This document shows positions 1-8,967 of a stretch of 64,000 nt of DNA, in pieces. The notes under the pieces are model-generated. The model had not been told where the DNA came from. It made no database searches and worked only from the letters and a program-made list of their open reading frames with translations. The DNA comes from Gemmatimonadota bacterium. Lineage in GTDB: Bacteria > Gemmatimonadota > Gemmatimonadetes > Gemmatimonadales > GWC2-71-9. The stretch covers positions 18,979 to 82,978 of the forward strand of contig SHZT01000010.1 in NCBI GenBank assembly GCA_009692185.1, given 5' to 3'. Position numbers and translations under genes: made by a program. Position 1 is the first letter of the stretch; each line of letters starts with the position of its first letter.

Positions 1-76
1 GCGGGCTCCCGTCCTTGGGGCAGAAGCGCGCCTCGCCCTCGTAGACGCTCCCGCACTTGAGACAGCGGCGGCTCAT
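1..76 (-). CDS. Zinc-ribbon protein, N-terminal fragment (cut by window edge)
   Basis: Reading leftwards from an ATG at 74-76, the first 25 codons encode a protein starting MSRRCLKCG and continuing to FCPKDG, two Cys-containing knuckles of the kind that begin a zinc ribbon. The start overlaps the TGA of the GGDEF gene (ATGA), so the two are probably translationally coupled. Everything downstream is outside the window. In high-GC soil bacteria such an N-terminus often precedes a Ser/Thr kinase or another regulator, but that is only a guess; the visible part supports no more than a zinc-ribbon start. Confidence 0.5.
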   Translation of the reverse strand, partial: MSRRCLKCGSVYEGEARFCPKDGSP

Positions 77-627
77 TGCATCACCCGGTTGCGCCCCGCG
101 GCCTTGGCCCGATACAGGGCTTGGTCCGCCCGCGCCACCAGGCCGTCGGCCGAGTCGACCCCGTCACACGGGTAGGTCGCGAGCCCGAGTGACACGGTCA
201 CGCGCAGCGGCTCCTTGGGATCGAAGGAGTGTTCCTCGACGTGCGCGCGCACGCGTTCGGCGAATACCAGGCCGCCGTCGAGTGACGTATCGGGCGAAAC
301 GATCACGAATTCCTCTCCCCCGTACCGGGCGACGATGTCCACGGACCGCGCCTCGTGCCGCAACAGGTCACCGATCTGGCGCAGGACGCTGTCGCCCACC
401 AGGTGACCGCGGCTGTCGTTGATGCTCTTGAAGCGGTCCAGGTCGATCATGAGGATAGTCAGGACCAGGTTATAGCGCCGGGCCCGGTCCAGTTCTCGTT
501 CCACGTTCTCGTGCAGGGCGCGGCGATTGAGGCAGCCGGTGAGCGCATCGGTGCTCGCCAGCCACTCGTAGCGCTCCTTGTCGGAAACAGCGGTCTCGAG
601 GTCGTGGGCCTTCTCGATGGCCGCCAC
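73..627 (-). CDS. GGDEF domain, diguanylate cyclase part of a broken REC-GAF-GGDEF gene
   Basis: The 184-residue product begins at a GTG and consists of a short helix followed by a complete GGDEF domain. The signature GGEEF is present, preceded at the usual spacing by RSVD, the RxxD inhibitory site for cyclic-di-GMP. This domain would join two GTP molecules into c-di-GMP. The frame is identical to that of the GAF segment (661-975) and the receiver segment (1024-1539). Between it and the GAF segment there is only a TAG at 661-663, and the intervening codons read as normal protein. The three segments therefore look like one ~488-residue response-regulator cyclase with two nonsense codons. If the stops are real, this piece would need independent initiation at 627 and would lack its sensory input. 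Confidence 0.75.
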   Translation of the reverse strand: MAAIEKAHDLETAVSDKERYEWLASTDALTGCLNRRALHENVERELDRARRYNLVLTILMIDLDRFKSINDSRGHLVGDSVLRQIGDLLRHEARSVDIVARYGGEEFVIVSPDTSLDGGLVFAERVRAHVEEHSFDPKEPLRVTVSLGLATYPCDGVDSADGLVARADQALYRAKAAGRNRVMQ

Positions 628-660
628 GGCGGCCTCGATGACCGTCGCCGCGAAGGCCGC

Positions 661-975
661 CTAGGCCTCGGTGAGGGCCGGGTCTTCGGAGGTGGTCCGG
701 AGGAAGAAGCAACCCGAGCGCTGGCCGCGCAGCGCGAACGGCAGGGCAATGGCCGACCGCGTGGTCACCCCGATGGCCTCGTGCGCCCATTCGGCGCGGA
801 CGTCGGCATACAGCGGGTCGGTCAGGACGTCGGTGACCAGCACCGGCTGCTGCGTGGCCAGCGCCCTGCGGATTTCCGGGTAGCGCCGGAGCTCGATCTT
901 GAGGTTTCGCAGCATCGGGTTCTCGAACGCCGCCACCACCGTTCCCACCTCGTCATCCGCCGCGGCAATCACCAC
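661..975 (-). pseudogene. GAF-domain segment between two in-frame stops of the same gene
   Basis: About 104 residues starting from a GTG inside the domain resemble a GAF domain (PVLVTDVLTDPLYADVR, then a hydrophobic FALRG core). Reading back from 975 to the stop at 1024 gives ILARRVARALGISKCS, the usual first helix of a GAF domain, with no start codon at a sensible place. This segment is therefore the middle of the REC-GAF-GGDEF gene, isolated by TAA at 1024-1026 and TAG at 661-663. Both stops are one C-to-T change away from glutamine codons (CAA and CAG). It is unlikely to be translated as a protein of its own. Confidence 0.6.
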
Positions 976-1023
976 GGAGCACTTCGAAATACCGAGCGCC
1001 CGCGCTACCCGCCGCGCGAGGAT

Positions 1024-1539
1024 TTAATAGATCTCCTCCGGCTTGAGCGAGTCGGTGACTTCGCGCAGGATATCCACCATTTCGGTGCGAATCCGCGCTT
1101 CCTCGCTCTTCACCCGCACCTCGTCCCGCATGCGCAGGGTGTCCCGGCTCTGCTGCAGCCGGGCCTCGACGCGGGCCACCAGTTCGCCCACGCGGAACGG
1201 CTTGGGGATGAAATCCGCCGCGCCCAGCCCCAGGGAGCGGATAGTCGCATCCTCGGGCGGCATGGACGACACCATCAGCACCGGCAGGTCCTGCCACCGC
1301 GCGTCATGCTTGATGCGGTCCAGCAGCTCGAGACCGTCCACCTTGGGCATCATGATGTCGAGCATCAGCAGGTCGGGGTGCTCTTCTTCCAGCCGGGCGA
1401 CGAGGTTCTCGCCGCCCGGCACCGTCACCACATCGTAGCCTTTGCCCTTGAGGATGTAGGTCAGGGTGTGGAGCATGGCCGTGTCATCGTCGGCAACGAC
1501 GATCTTGCTGGCGGGGACGACGGCAGGGACAGCGGTCAT
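1024..1539 (-). CDS. Response regulator receiver domain (first part of split REC-GAF-GGDEF gene)
   Basis: The 171-residue product is a CheY-like receiver. The acidic pair is at VVADDD, the phosphoacceptor Asp in LLMLDIMMPK, the Thr/Ser position at VLMVSS and the conserved Lys in FIPKPF. A coiled linker (residues about 125-170) follows and ends at LKPEEIY before a TAA. The frame then continues open into a GAF domain and a GGDEF domain. As it stands the product would be a stand-alone receiver that cannot pass its signal to the cyclase. The ATG shares one base with the TGA of the upstream dehydratase gene (TGATG), so it is coupled to that gene. Confidence 0.75.
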   Translation of the reverse strand: MTAVPAVVPASKIVVADDDTAMLHTLTYILKGKGYDVVTVPGGENLVARLEEEHPDLLMLDIMMPKVDGLELLDRIKHDARWQDLPVLMVSSMPPEDATIRSLGLGAADFIPKPFRVGELVARVEARLQQSRDTLRMRDEVRVKSEEARIRTEMVDILREVTDSLKPEEIY

Positions 1540-2504
1540 CAGGCGGCGACCGGTTTCAGGTCGGGGATCCGGGCGGGGTCGATATTCCCGCCGCTGACCA
1601 CCAGCACGGTGGGCCCGGTCACCCGCAACCGTCCGGACCGCAGGGCCGCCGTGGTGGCGGCGCCGGACGGCTCGACGGTCAGACCGACATCGAAGTGCAG
1701 CCAGCGGGTTGCTTCCACAATCGCCGTGTCCGAAACCGTCACCGGCTCGGCGCGTCCGAAAAGGTGCTTGAATGTAAGCGCGCCCACCGAAAGCGGGAGA
1801 AGGCCGTCCGCCACGCTGGCAGTCGAAGTGAGACGCACGGGCTTTCCCGCCTTTACGGCGGCCGCATACCCCGCGGCACCCTCCGGTTCGACCGCGTAGA
1901 CCTTGGCCCCAGGCCTGAGGGCAGCCATGACCGTCGTGACGCCGGCAGCCATGCCGCCGCCCCCGATCGGCACGGCCACGACCGCGACGTCGGGCAGTTC
2001 CTCCAGGATCTCGAGCCCGATAGTCCCCTGCCCGGCAATGATGTCCGGGTGGTCAAAGGGCGGGATAATGCTCAGGCCGTCACGCGCCGCGATTTCCTGG
2101 GCGCGCGCGTAGCGGTGTTCCGACGTCGTCCCCACGAGCACCGCCTCGCCGCCCCACTTTTTCACGCCGTCCACCTTGGCGGCCGGCGTGGTCTCCGGCA
2201 TGACGATCACCGCCCGGATGCCCATGCGCTGGGCCGCAAATGCCAGCGCCTGGCCGTGATTGCCGCTCGAGTAGGTGATGACGCCCCGGTTCCGGACATC
2301 GGGCGCGAGCCGGCTGACGGCGTTCCACGCGCCCCGCAGCTTGAAGGCCCCGGTTGGCTGGCGCTGCTCGTGCTTGAGATAGACCGGGAAGCCCGCGATG
2401 CGCGAGAGTTCCGCCACCTCGGTGAGTGGCGTACGGACGGCGACGCCGCGGAGGCTTTCCGCGGCGCGCCGGATGTCTTCGATGGTGACGAGCGACGAGG
2501 GCAA
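1539..2504 (-). CDS. Threonine dehydratase / serine racemase-like PLP enzyme
   Basis: The 321-residue enzyme belongs to fold-type II PLP proteins. The cofactor lysine is K55 in TGAFKLRGA, the substrate loop is SSGNHGQALA and the phosphate-binding glycine loop is PIGGGGMAAG. It lacks the C-terminal ACT-like regulatory domain of biosynthetic IlvA, so it matches the short catabolic threonine ammonia-lyase/serine racemase group. Such enzymes deaminate threonine or serine to a 2-oxoacid and ammonia, or racemise serine. The gene lies 3 bp downstream of gyrA and is probably cotranscribed with it and with the receiver gene. The exact substrate cannot be told from sequence. Confidence 0.85.
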   Translation of the reverse strand: MPSSLVTIEDIRRAAESLRGVAVRTPLTEVAELSRIAGFPVYLKHEQRQPTGAFKLRGAWNAVSRLAPDVRNRGVITYSSGNHGQALAFAAQRMGIRAVIVMPETTPAAKVDGVKKWGGEAVLVGTTSEHRYARAQEIAARDGLSIIPPFDHPDIIAGQGTIGLEILEELPDVAVVAVPIGGGGMAAGVTTVMAALRPGAKVYAVEPEGAAGYAAAVKAGKPVRLTSTASVADGLLPLSVGALTFKHLFGRAEPVTVSDTAIVEATRWLHFDVGLTVEPSGAATTAALRSGRLRVTGPTVLVVSGGNIDPARIPDLKPVAA

Positions 2505-2507
2505 GGT

Positions 2508-5018
2508 CTACACTTCCAGCTTTCCCTGCTCTCCCGTCACCGGGGTCTCGTCGCCGGTCGGGTCCTCTTCGCCGCCTTCTTCTTCCTTCACTACCCGCGC
2601 GACGTCAACCAGGGCGTCGCCGCCCTCCAGGTTCATCACCTTCACGCCCTGGGTGTTGCGGCCGATCACGCGGATGCCCTCGACCGGCACGCGGATGATG
2701 ATGCCGTGACGGGTGATCATCATGAGCTCGTCCTCCGGCAGGACCTCCTTCAGGGCGACGATCCGGCCCGTCTTGTCCGTGCGCTTGAGCGTGATGATGC
2801 CCTTGCCTCCCCGGTGCTGGACCCGGTACTCCGACAGCTCCGAGCGCTTGCCCAGCCCGTGCTCGGTGACGGCGAGCAGCGTGGCGTCCCGGCGGATCAC
2901 CACCATGCCGATCACCTCGTCGTCCTTCTCCAACTCGATGCCCCGGACACCGGTCGTCGCGCGGCCCATTTCCCGCACGTCCTTCTCGGTGAACCGGATG
3001 CTCATGCCCTCGCTGGTGCCCAGCACGATGTCGTTCGTGCCATCGGTCATCTGGACGTCGATCAGCCGGTCGCCGTCCTCGATGTTGATGGCGTTGATGC
3101 CGTTCGAGCGCGGATTGCTGTAGGCCGAGAGCACGGTCTTCTTCACGGTGCCCTTGGCCGTCACGAAGATCAGGTACTTGTCGTCGGTGAACGCCCGTAC
3201 GCCCACGAACGCCGCGATCCCCTCGTTGGGCTTGATGGCGATCAGGTTGACGATCGGCTTGCCCCGTGCGCCGCGCCCGCCCTGCGGAATGTCGTAGACC
3301 TTGAGCCAGTAAAGCTGGCCGTTCTGGCTGAAGAAGAGCACGTAGTCGTGCGTGGACGCGACGAACAGGTGCTCGACCCAGTCGTCTTCCTTGGTCCCCA
3401 TGCCGTTGAGCCCGCGGCCGCCCCGCCGCTGGCGGCGGTACGTGGACACGGGGATCCGCTTGATGTAGCCCGAGTGGGACACGGTGATCACCATGTCCTC
3501 CTCGGCAATCAGGTCCTCGACGCTGAAGTCGCCCTGGTCCGCCACGATCTCGGTGCGCCGGGCGTCGCCGAATTTCTCGACGACCTCGGCCAGCTCCGCC
3601 TTGAGCAGGTCCAGGCGCTTGGGCTTCGAGGCCAGCAGGCTCTTGAGCTCCTTGATGAGCTTGGTGACTTCCTTGAGCTCGTCCACCAGCTTGTCCACTT
3701 CGAGCGCGGTGAGCCGGGCGAGCCGCATGTTGAGGATCGCTTCGCTCTGCTTCTCGGACAGGCTGAACTTCTTCCGGAGTGAGGCGTCCGCCGAGGGAAC
3801 GTCCTTGGCTTTCTTGATGATCTCGACGACTTCGTCGATGTTGTCAACGCAGATCTTGAGGCCCTCGAGAAGATGCTGGCGCGCCTCGGCCTGCTCGAGG
3901 TCGAACTTGGTCCGGCGGACGATGACGTCGTGGCGATGGTCGATGAAGTGCCGCAGGAGCTCCGTCAGCGACATCACCTTCGGCTGGCCGTCGGTCAGCG
4001 CCAGCATGATGGCCCCGAACGTGGCCTGCATCTGGGAGTGCTTGTAGAGCTGGTTCAGCACGACCGCGGCATTGGCGTCGCGCTTGAGCTCGATGACGAT
4101 CCGCATCCCGTCGCGATCCGACTCGTCCCGCAGGTCCGAGATGTCGGCGACCTTCTTGTCTCTCGCCAGCTCCGCGATCTGTTCGACCAGCCGCGACTTG
4201 TTGACCTGGAACGGGATCTCGTTGATCACGATCTGGGACTTGCCGGTGGACTCCTTCTCTTCGACAACGGCACGGGCGCGCATGACAATGCGACCGCGCC
4301 CGGTCTCGTAGCACTCCTTGAGGCCCTCGCGGCCGTAGATGAAGGCCCCGGTGGGGAAGTCCGGGCCCTTGATGAACTTCATGAGGTCGGCAACCGTCGC
4401 GTCGGGATTGTCCACCAGGTGGTTCACCGCACCGGCGACCTCGCCGAGGTTGTGCGGCGGAATGTTGGTCGCCATGCCGACCGCGATGCCGGATGACCCG
4501 TTGACCAGCAGGTTGGGCACCCGCGACGGGAGGACCGTCGGCTCCTGGAGCCGGTCGTCGTAGTTCGGTACAAACGTGACCGTGTTCTTGTCGATGTCCT
4601 CCAGCAGGGAAAGCGCGATCGGCGTGAGCCGCACCTCGGTGTACCGGTATGCCGCCGCGCCGTCACCATCCACCGAGCCGAAGTTTCCCTGCCCGTCCAC
4701 CAGCGGGTAGCGCAGTGAAAAATCCTGCACCATGCGCACCAGCGCGTCATACACGGCCATGTCGCCGTGCGGGTGGTACTTGCCCAGCACGTCGCCCACC
4801 ACCGTCGCCGATTTCTTGTGCGCGCGGCCGGGCACGAGACCCAGCTCGTTCATCGCGAACAGGATTCGGCGGTGCACCGGCTTCAAACCGTCGCGCACGT
4901 CGGGCAACGCGCGCGCGACGATGACGCTCATCGAGTAGTCGATGAACGACTCTTTCATTTCGTCTTCGATAAGCCGGGGGAGGATGCGCTCGCGCTGATT
5001 GGGAGCGGTCATTGGCAC
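2508..5018 (-). CDS. gyrA: DNA gyrase subunit A
   Basis: The 836-residue subunit is full length. It carries the breakage-reunion domain with catalytic tyrosine Y126 in [10 protein letters not shown], followed by a coiled coil and the C-terminal pinwheel. The GyrA box QRRGGRG is present, which separates gyrase from topoisomerase IV ParC. With GyrB it introduces negative supercoils using ATP; gyrB is not in this window. In the quinolone-determining region the motif reads [10 protein letters not shown]. The residue equivalent to E. coli Ser83 is therefore Met87, while the acidic residue equivalent to Asp87 is kept (D91). The ATG at 5018 is preceded by a short leader with an intrinsic-terminator-like hairpin (5044-5064). 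A dehydratase gene follows after 3 bp. Confidence 0.97.
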   Translation of the reverse strand: MPMTAPNQRERILPRLIEDEMKESFIDYSMSVIVARALPDVRDGLKPVHRRILFAMNELGLVPGRAHKKSATVVGDVLGKYHPHGDMAVYDALVRMVQDFSLRYPLVDGQGNFGSVDGDGAAAYRYTEVRLTPIALSLLEDIDKNTVTFVPNYDDRLQEPTVLPSRVPNLLVNGSSGIAVGMATNIPPHNLGEVAGAVNHLVDNPDATVADLMKFIKGPDFPTGAFIYGREGLKECYETGRGRIVMRARAVVEEKESTGKSQIVINEIPFQVNKSRLVEQIAELARDKKVADISDLRDESDRDGMRIVIELKRDANAAVVLNQLYKHSQMQATFGAIMLALTDGQPKVMSLTELLRHFIDHRHDVIVRRTKFDLEQAEARQHLLEGLKICVDNIDEVVEIIKKAKDVPSADASLRKKFSLSEKQSEAILNMRLARLTALEVDKLVDELKEVTKLIKELKSLLASKPKRLDLLKAELAEVVEKFGDARRTEIVADQGDFSVEDLIAEEDMVITVSHSGYIKRIPVSTYRRQRRGGRGLNGMGTKEDDWVEHLFVASTHDYVLFFSQNGQLYWLKVYDIPQGGRGARGKPIVNLIAIKPNEGIAAFVGVRAFTDDKYLIFVTAKGTVKKTVLSAYSNPRSNGINAINIEDGDRLIDVQMTDGTNDIVLGTSEGMSIRFTEKDVREMGRATTGVRGIELEKDDEVIGMVVIRRDATLLAVTEHGLGKRSELSEYRVQHRGGKGIITLKRTDKTGRIVALKEVLPEDELMMITRHGIIIRVPVEGIRVIGRNTQGVKVMNLEGGDALVDVARVVKEEEGGEEDPTGDETPVTGEQGKLEV

Positions 5019-5043
5019 CTGTAGCGAGGACTGGGCAAGAAAA

Positions 5044-5064
5044 ACGGGGTCAAAAAGACCCCGT
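5044..5064 (-). terminator. Perfect 8-bp hairpin with T-tract in the gyrA leader
   Basis: ACGGGGTC and GACCCCGT form a perfect 8-bp stem around a 5-nt loop. On the minus strand the hairpin is followed by TTTTCTTG, the layout of a rho-independent terminator. It lies 90 bp past the stop of the upstream minus-strand oxidoreductase and only 25 bp before the gyrA ATG. It could end the oxidoreductase transcript. Because a promoter-like sequence sits just upstream of it, it could also act as an attenuator inside the gyrA leader. Confidence 0.65.
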
Positions 5065-5077
5065 CGGAGGTCTCAGT

Positions 5078-5106
5078 AACATACCTGGACCCAGTCCGCG
5101 GGGCAA
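5078..5106 (-). promoter_or_regulatory. Candidate sigma-70-type promoter for gyrA
   Basis: On the minus strand TTGCCC (5101-5106) and TATGTT (5078-5083) are separated by exactly 17 bp. Each matches four of six consensus positions. A transcript would begin near 5071, carry the 5044-5064 hairpin within its first 30 nt and reach the gyrA start after about 50 nt. This is based on pattern only. Confidence 0.4.
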
Positions 5107-5154
5107 CGTTGTAATTGATTGTGGCGTAGTGGTTTAGAGACCGTCAGAATGTCC

Positions 5155-6186
5155 TCAGATTTCGACGACAACCTTGCCGAACTGCACTCCACTCTCAAGT
5201 CGCTCGAAGGCCTGCAGGGCCTTTTGCATTGGGAACGTCGAGTCCACGGTGGGCTTGAGGTGTCCCTCCCCCAGTTGCCGCACGATCTCCTTGAACTCGG
5301 CCTCGTTCCCCATGGTCGAGCCCATGATCGTCCACTGGTACCAGAAGAGCCGGCGGACGTCGGTGAGCAGCTTGTGCCCGCTGGTCCCGCCGCAGGTCAC
5401 GAGCCGGCCCCCACGGCCCAGGGCCCGGAGCGACTGTTCCCAGGTGGCCTCGCCGACGTTTTCGACGATGACGTCCACGCCCCTCTTGCCGGTCAGGACC
5501 CGGACCTCCTTGGCGACATCCACCTTGTGGTGATTGATCCCCACGTCCGCGCCCAGCGCCTTCGCCCGCGCAAGTTTCTCCTCGCTCCCGGACGTCACGA
5601 TCACCCGGGCCCCCGCGAGACGGGCAATCTTGAGCGCAGCGAGCGATACCCCGCCCCCGATGCCCCAGATGAGCACCGTGTCGGTCGCCTTCACCCGGGC
5701 GCGCGTGGTCATCATGCGCCAGGCGGTGAGCGTGACGAGGGTAAAGGCCGCGGCCTCCGGCCAGCCGATGCCAGCCGGCACGACTGCCACGTTGGATTCC
5801 GGTACGGTCACGTATTCGGCCAGCGTCCCGGAGACGTGCTCGCCCATCAGGCGGTACTCGACGCACAGCGATTGCTCGCCGGCACCGCAGTACTCGCATT
5901 TTCCGCAGGATAACCCCGGGTTGAGCAACACCCGGTCCCCCACCTTCACCGTGCGGACGTCGCCGCCCACCTCCTCCACGACGCCGGCGCCGTCACCACT
6001 CGGGATGTGCGGGAACTTGAGATTGAGGCCGGGCAGGCCCTCGAGGGTCCAGAGATCGAGGTGGTTGAGTGCCGCCGCGTGCATCCGCACGAGGACGTGG
6101 CGGCTACTGGCAATGGCGGGCCTGGGAAGGTCGGCCATTTCGAGCTGCGAGAGGCCGCCGTGGCCTCTCATAACGAGCGCCTTCAC
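5155..6186 (-). CDS. Zinc-type MDR alcohol dehydrogenase / quinone oxidoreductase
   Basis: The 343-residue protein has the two-domain medium-chain dehydrogenase layout. The N-terminal GroES-like part includes SGDGAGVVEEVG and a structural-zinc cluster of four Cys in CGKCEYCGAGEQSLC (residues about 94-108). The NAD(P)-binding Rossmann part has the GIGGGVS loop. It would oxidise an alcohol or reduce an enone or quinone with NAD(P)(H); the substrate is not predictable. The start ATG at 6186 is 16 bp past the end of the secreted beta-propeller gene, so the two may be cotranscribed. Confidence 0.85.
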   Translation of the reverse strand: MKALVMRGHGGLSQLEMADLPRPAIASSRHVLVRMHAAALNHLDLWTLEGLPGLNLKFPHIPSGDGAGVVEEVGGDVRTVKVGDRVLLNPGLSCGKCEYCGAGEQSLCVEYRLMGEHVSGTLAEYVTVPESNVAVVPAGIGWPEAAAFTLVTLTAWRMMTTRARVKATDTVLIWGIGGGVSLAALKIARLAGARVIVTSGSEEKLARAKALGADVGINHHKVDVAKEVRVLTGKRGVDVIVENVGEATWEQSLRALGRGGRLVTCGGTSGHKLLTDVRRLFWYQWTIMGSTMGNEAEFKEIVRQLGEGHLKPTVDSTFPMQKALQAFERLESGVQFGKVVVEI

Positions 6187-6202
6187 GAAATGAAGGTGCG
6201 GG

Positions 6203-8458
6203 TCACCGACGGAATGACGGTGAGAATATCTGTTCCTGTGGATTCGCGGTCGGCACCTCGATGCGTATCCCGCCCGGGGCCGTGGGCAGCAGGATGAGCT
6301 TGCTCGAGGGAACGCGCCCGCGGACCTGCACGCTCGCGATGACCGCGATCATGTCTCCCTCGCGGGAAACGGAGAAGTCGCTGACGTTCATGTCCGTCGG
6401 CGTGAGGTTGGTGACCGGGCCACCGGCGGCCTCGGCGCGCACCGCGACGCGAAGGACCGGAGCGTTTCGCGCGGGACCCTGCTTCTGTTCCTGTACAAAG
6501 CCGAGTTTGCCGTCGGGAAACCAGACCGGCATCATCTCGACCGCCGGGCTCCGGGTCACGTTCCGCTGGTTCGCCCCCCCGAGGTCCATCAGGTAGACCT
6601 CGTAGTTGCCGTCCCGGGTGGACGTAAACGCGATGCTCTTGCCGTCTGGGGAGACCGTGGGCTGAGAGTTGAATGCGGGGCCCTCGGTAAGGCGTTTTGC
6701 CTCGGACCCTTCGGCGTTCATGATCCAGACCTGGTATGAGCCGGTCGCGTTGGACGCATAGACCAGCTGCTTCCCGTCGGGTGTCCACCGTGGCGAGTCT
6801 TCCCCGCCCGCCGTACTGGTCAGCCGCCGGGCGTTCGAGCCGTCGGCGTCCATGACATAGATCTCCTGATTCTGATCGCGCGTGGAGATGAACGCGATGC
6901 TCGAGCCATCGGGGGAAAACGACCCGCTGACATCGCTGGCGGGCTGCGCCGTCAACCTCGTGAATGCCCCGGGGGCCGCCCGGCTGGTCGTGTAGAGGTC
7001 CGCGTTACCGCCCTCGCGGGTCGAAACCACGAGCAGCTCGTTCTGCACGAACACCCGCACCGTGTCGGTCTTGCCCCACGTCGTCGTCGCCGTGATCAAC
7101 GCCTGCCCCAAGCCCGTGGCCATCACCGAGCCATCGTTGTCCACCGTCGCAACGGTGGGCGCCGACGTACCCCAGCGAAGCCCGTTGGCGGGACCGAAAG
7201 GCCGCCCGTTGTCGTCCACGAACGACGCGCCGACCCGGGCGTGTTCGCCGGGCGCGATGCCGACGCGGTGGGTGCTCAGGCCGATCCCCCCGGCGACCAC
7301 GCTGACGATCCACGCCGTGTCACCCCACCCCGGGGCGCTGACCCTTAGGCGGGTAAGACCCAGGCGTTTGGGTGTCGCGATCCCCGTGTTGGGATCGAAA
7401 CCGATCACCATGCTGTCCAGCAGCGTCCATTGGACCCGCGCTTCCGGAATGGCTGAACCGTCGGACGCCTGCGGCTGGGCGATGAAGCGGGCTGTTCCGC
7501 CCAGGGACACGCGTACGGTGTCCCGCGCCGGTGGGGACAGGGACAGGAACTCGATGGCCTTGTGAACCACGATGGGCGCCCGGATCTCCTGCAGGTACCC
7601 GCTGATCACGATCTCCGCCCGGCCGCCGGACACCGCGCTGACCACGCCGAATGGCGTTACCCGCGCGATGCTCTCGTCGGTCGAGCGCCACTGCACGGAG
7701 GTCACCGGGATGCGGCGGTTGCTCTGGTCGGGGATCACCACCATCAGGGTGTCCATCATGCCGGGCGACATCATGCCGCCCTGGGCGCGGCGAATCACCG
7801 CGAGCCCGGCATTCGAAACCTGGACCGGCACGCGGGACACGATGCCGCTCGTCCCCTGGACCTCGATCAACCCCTGGCCGGGGCTGATCGCGACTACCTG
7901 CCCGCTCGGGTCAACCGATGCGACGGTGGGCAGGAGCGACTTCCAGGTCACGGCCATAGGCGTCGCGGCGGTTCCATCCTCCCTCAGGAACTCCACGGTG
8001 GGGCGGACCGCCTCACCCGGGAGCATGTAGAGGGCGCCGGGATTCACCTTGATCAGGGCAGCACCACCCGCATTGGCGAGGGGCGGCGGGGCGACGGGTC
8101 CGGCCCCTCCGACCTTCACTTCGACCGTTGCGGTGCCGCGTTTTGGCCCGGCCCAGGCCTCGACGATGGCCGACCCTGCGCTGACGCCTACGAGGACGGC
8201 GATGTCCTGCGACGTGCTATCAACGTGAATCTGGACGACCTGGGGGTTCGACATGGTCCACCGGAGCCGTTCGATCGGAACGACGTTGCCGTTGGCGGCG
8301 TAGGCGGTCGCGAAAACGCTGCTCCGGCCACCAACCGCCACGGTCACGCTGGGTGGCGCTATCTGCACATCGGCCACGGCCTGGGCCGCGAGCGTGCCGA
8401 ACCCGCCGAGCATGAGCCCGGCGAGGGTGCTGGCAACGCTCCGCGACGTCGGTGACAT
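6203..8458 (-). CDS. Secreted protein with Big_2 Ig-like repeats and a TolB-type beta-propeller
   Basis: The start at 8458 is chosen because MSPTSRSVAS followed by a hydrophobic stretch ending LAAQA makes a good signal peptide; an open frame continues upstream to 8599 without similar character. The 751-residue product has about five bacterial Ig-like (Big_2) repeats in its first two thirds, each with W.S..P.VA.VD..G.V and ending in a G.A.I.A pattern. At least three PD40/WD40-like propeller blades follow (SPDGSSIAFIST, TPDGKQLVYAS, SPDGKSIAFTST). Such proteins are exported and likely bind ligands or the cell surface. There is no sign of catalytic residues, and function is unknown. Confidence 0.8.
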   Translation of the reverse strand: MSPTSRSVASTLAGLMLGGFGTLAAQAVADVQIAPPSVTVAVGGRSSVFATAYAANGNVVPIERLRWTMSNPQVVQIHVDSTSQDIAVLVGVSAGSAIVEAWAGPKRGTATVEVKVGGAGPVAPPPLANAGGAALIKVNPGALYMLPGEAVRPTVEFLREDGTAATPMAVTWKSLLPTVASVDPSGQVVAISPGQGLIEVQGTSGIVSRVPVQVSNAGLAVIRRAQGGMMSPGMMDTLMVVIPDQSNRRIPVTSVQWRSTDESIARVTPFGVVSAVSGGRAEIVISGYLQEIRAPIVVHKAIEFLSLSPPARDTVRVSLGGTARFIAQPQASDGSAIPEARVQWTLLDSMVIGFDPNTGIATPKRLGLTRLRVSAPGWGDTAWIVSVVAGGIGLSTHRVGIAPGEHARVGASFVDDNGRPFGPANGLRWGTSAPTVATVDNDGSVMATGLGQALITATTTWGKTDTVRVFVQNELLVVSTREGGNADLYTTSRAAPGAFTRLTAQPASDVSGSFSPDGSSIAFISTRDQNQEIYVMDADGSNARRLTSTAGGEDSPRWTPDGKQLVYASNATGSYQVWIMNAEGSEAKRLTEGPAFNSQPTVSPDGKSIAFTSTRDGNYEVYLMDLGGANQRNVTRSPAVEMMPVWFPDGKLGFVQEQKQGPARNAPVLRVAVRAEAAGGPVTNLTPTDMNVSDFSVSREGDMIAVIASVQVRGRVPSSKLILLPTAPGGIRIEVPTANPQEQIFSPSFRR

Positions 8459-8646
8459 GATCTTTAGACCCGGGTTGGGGAAAGTCCGTAACCGCAAAGC
8501 CCGTAGGGAGATAACCGGACACCAAGCATCCGAACGTAGCTCGCCTGAACGCGGAGTGTCAAGCAACTCGCGCGCTCCTCTTGCGCGGTGCCGTCGCACA
8601 CACGAAATCTATAGCCCGGCAGCCACTTATTTGGAGGTAGATCACA

Positions 8647-8967
8647 ATGAGCTTGACCCACGACTTGAGCGCTTCGGGGCCTGGGGGCCCTGGCATGTGG
8701 GATCCCATGCCGCTGACGCCGCCTCTCAGACCAGCCGAGACGGCCCCACCGGCAATCTGGTCTCAGCCGGCCCCGGCGGCCGCACCGGCCGGTGGCAGCA
8801 AGTCTGCCGCCAAGCCCAAGAAGAAGGCCGCCAAGAAGAAGGCTGCAAAGCCGAAGAAGAAGGCCGCCAAGAAGAAGGCTGCAAAGCCGAAGAAGAAGGC
8901 CGCCAAGAAGGTTAAGAAGGCCAAGAAGGCCAAGAAGGCCAAGAAGGGGAAGAAGAAAAAGCGGTGA
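8647..8967 (+). CDS. Lysine-rich histone H1-like / AlgP-type protein
   Basis: The 106-residue protein has a Pro/Ala-rich N-terminal half and a C-terminal half made almost entirely of Lys, Ala and Pro. The core is repeats of KKKAAKKKAAKP followed by VKKAKKAKKAKKGKKKKR. This composition is typical of bacterial histone H1-like nucleoid proteins, which bind DNA nonspecifically through charge. A strong Shine-Dalgarno sequence (TTGGAGGT, about 8 nt before the ATG) supports the start. The stop codon overlaps the GTG of the following amidohydrolase frame, and a strong terminator begins 17 bp later. Confidence 0.85.
   Translation: MSLTHDLSASGPGGPGMWDPMPLTPPLRPAETAPPAIWSQPAPAAAPAGGSKSAAKPKKKAAKKKAAKPKKKAAKKKAAKPKKKAAKKVKKAKKAKKAKKGKKKKR
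8818..8910 (+). repeat. 36-bp tandem repeat encoding KKKAAKKKAAKP
   Basis: Two identical 36-bp units (8818-8853 and 8854-8889) and a partial third (to 8910) encode the lysine-rich arm of the histone-like protein. Because the units are identical in nucleotides, copy number can change by slippage or unequal recombination without loss of frame. Confidence 0.85.

Noticed and set aside
661..1026. Selenocysteine or pyrrolysine insertion at the internal stops
   Set aside because: The stops are TAA and TAG, not TGA, so selenocysteine is excluded; no pyrrolysine genes are seen, and glutamine is the natural residue at both positions.
1695..3782. 695-residue open frame antisense to gyrA and the dehydratase gene
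   Set aside because: It mirrors two clearly conserved genes on the other strand, has His/Arg/Val-rich shadow composition and no motifs.
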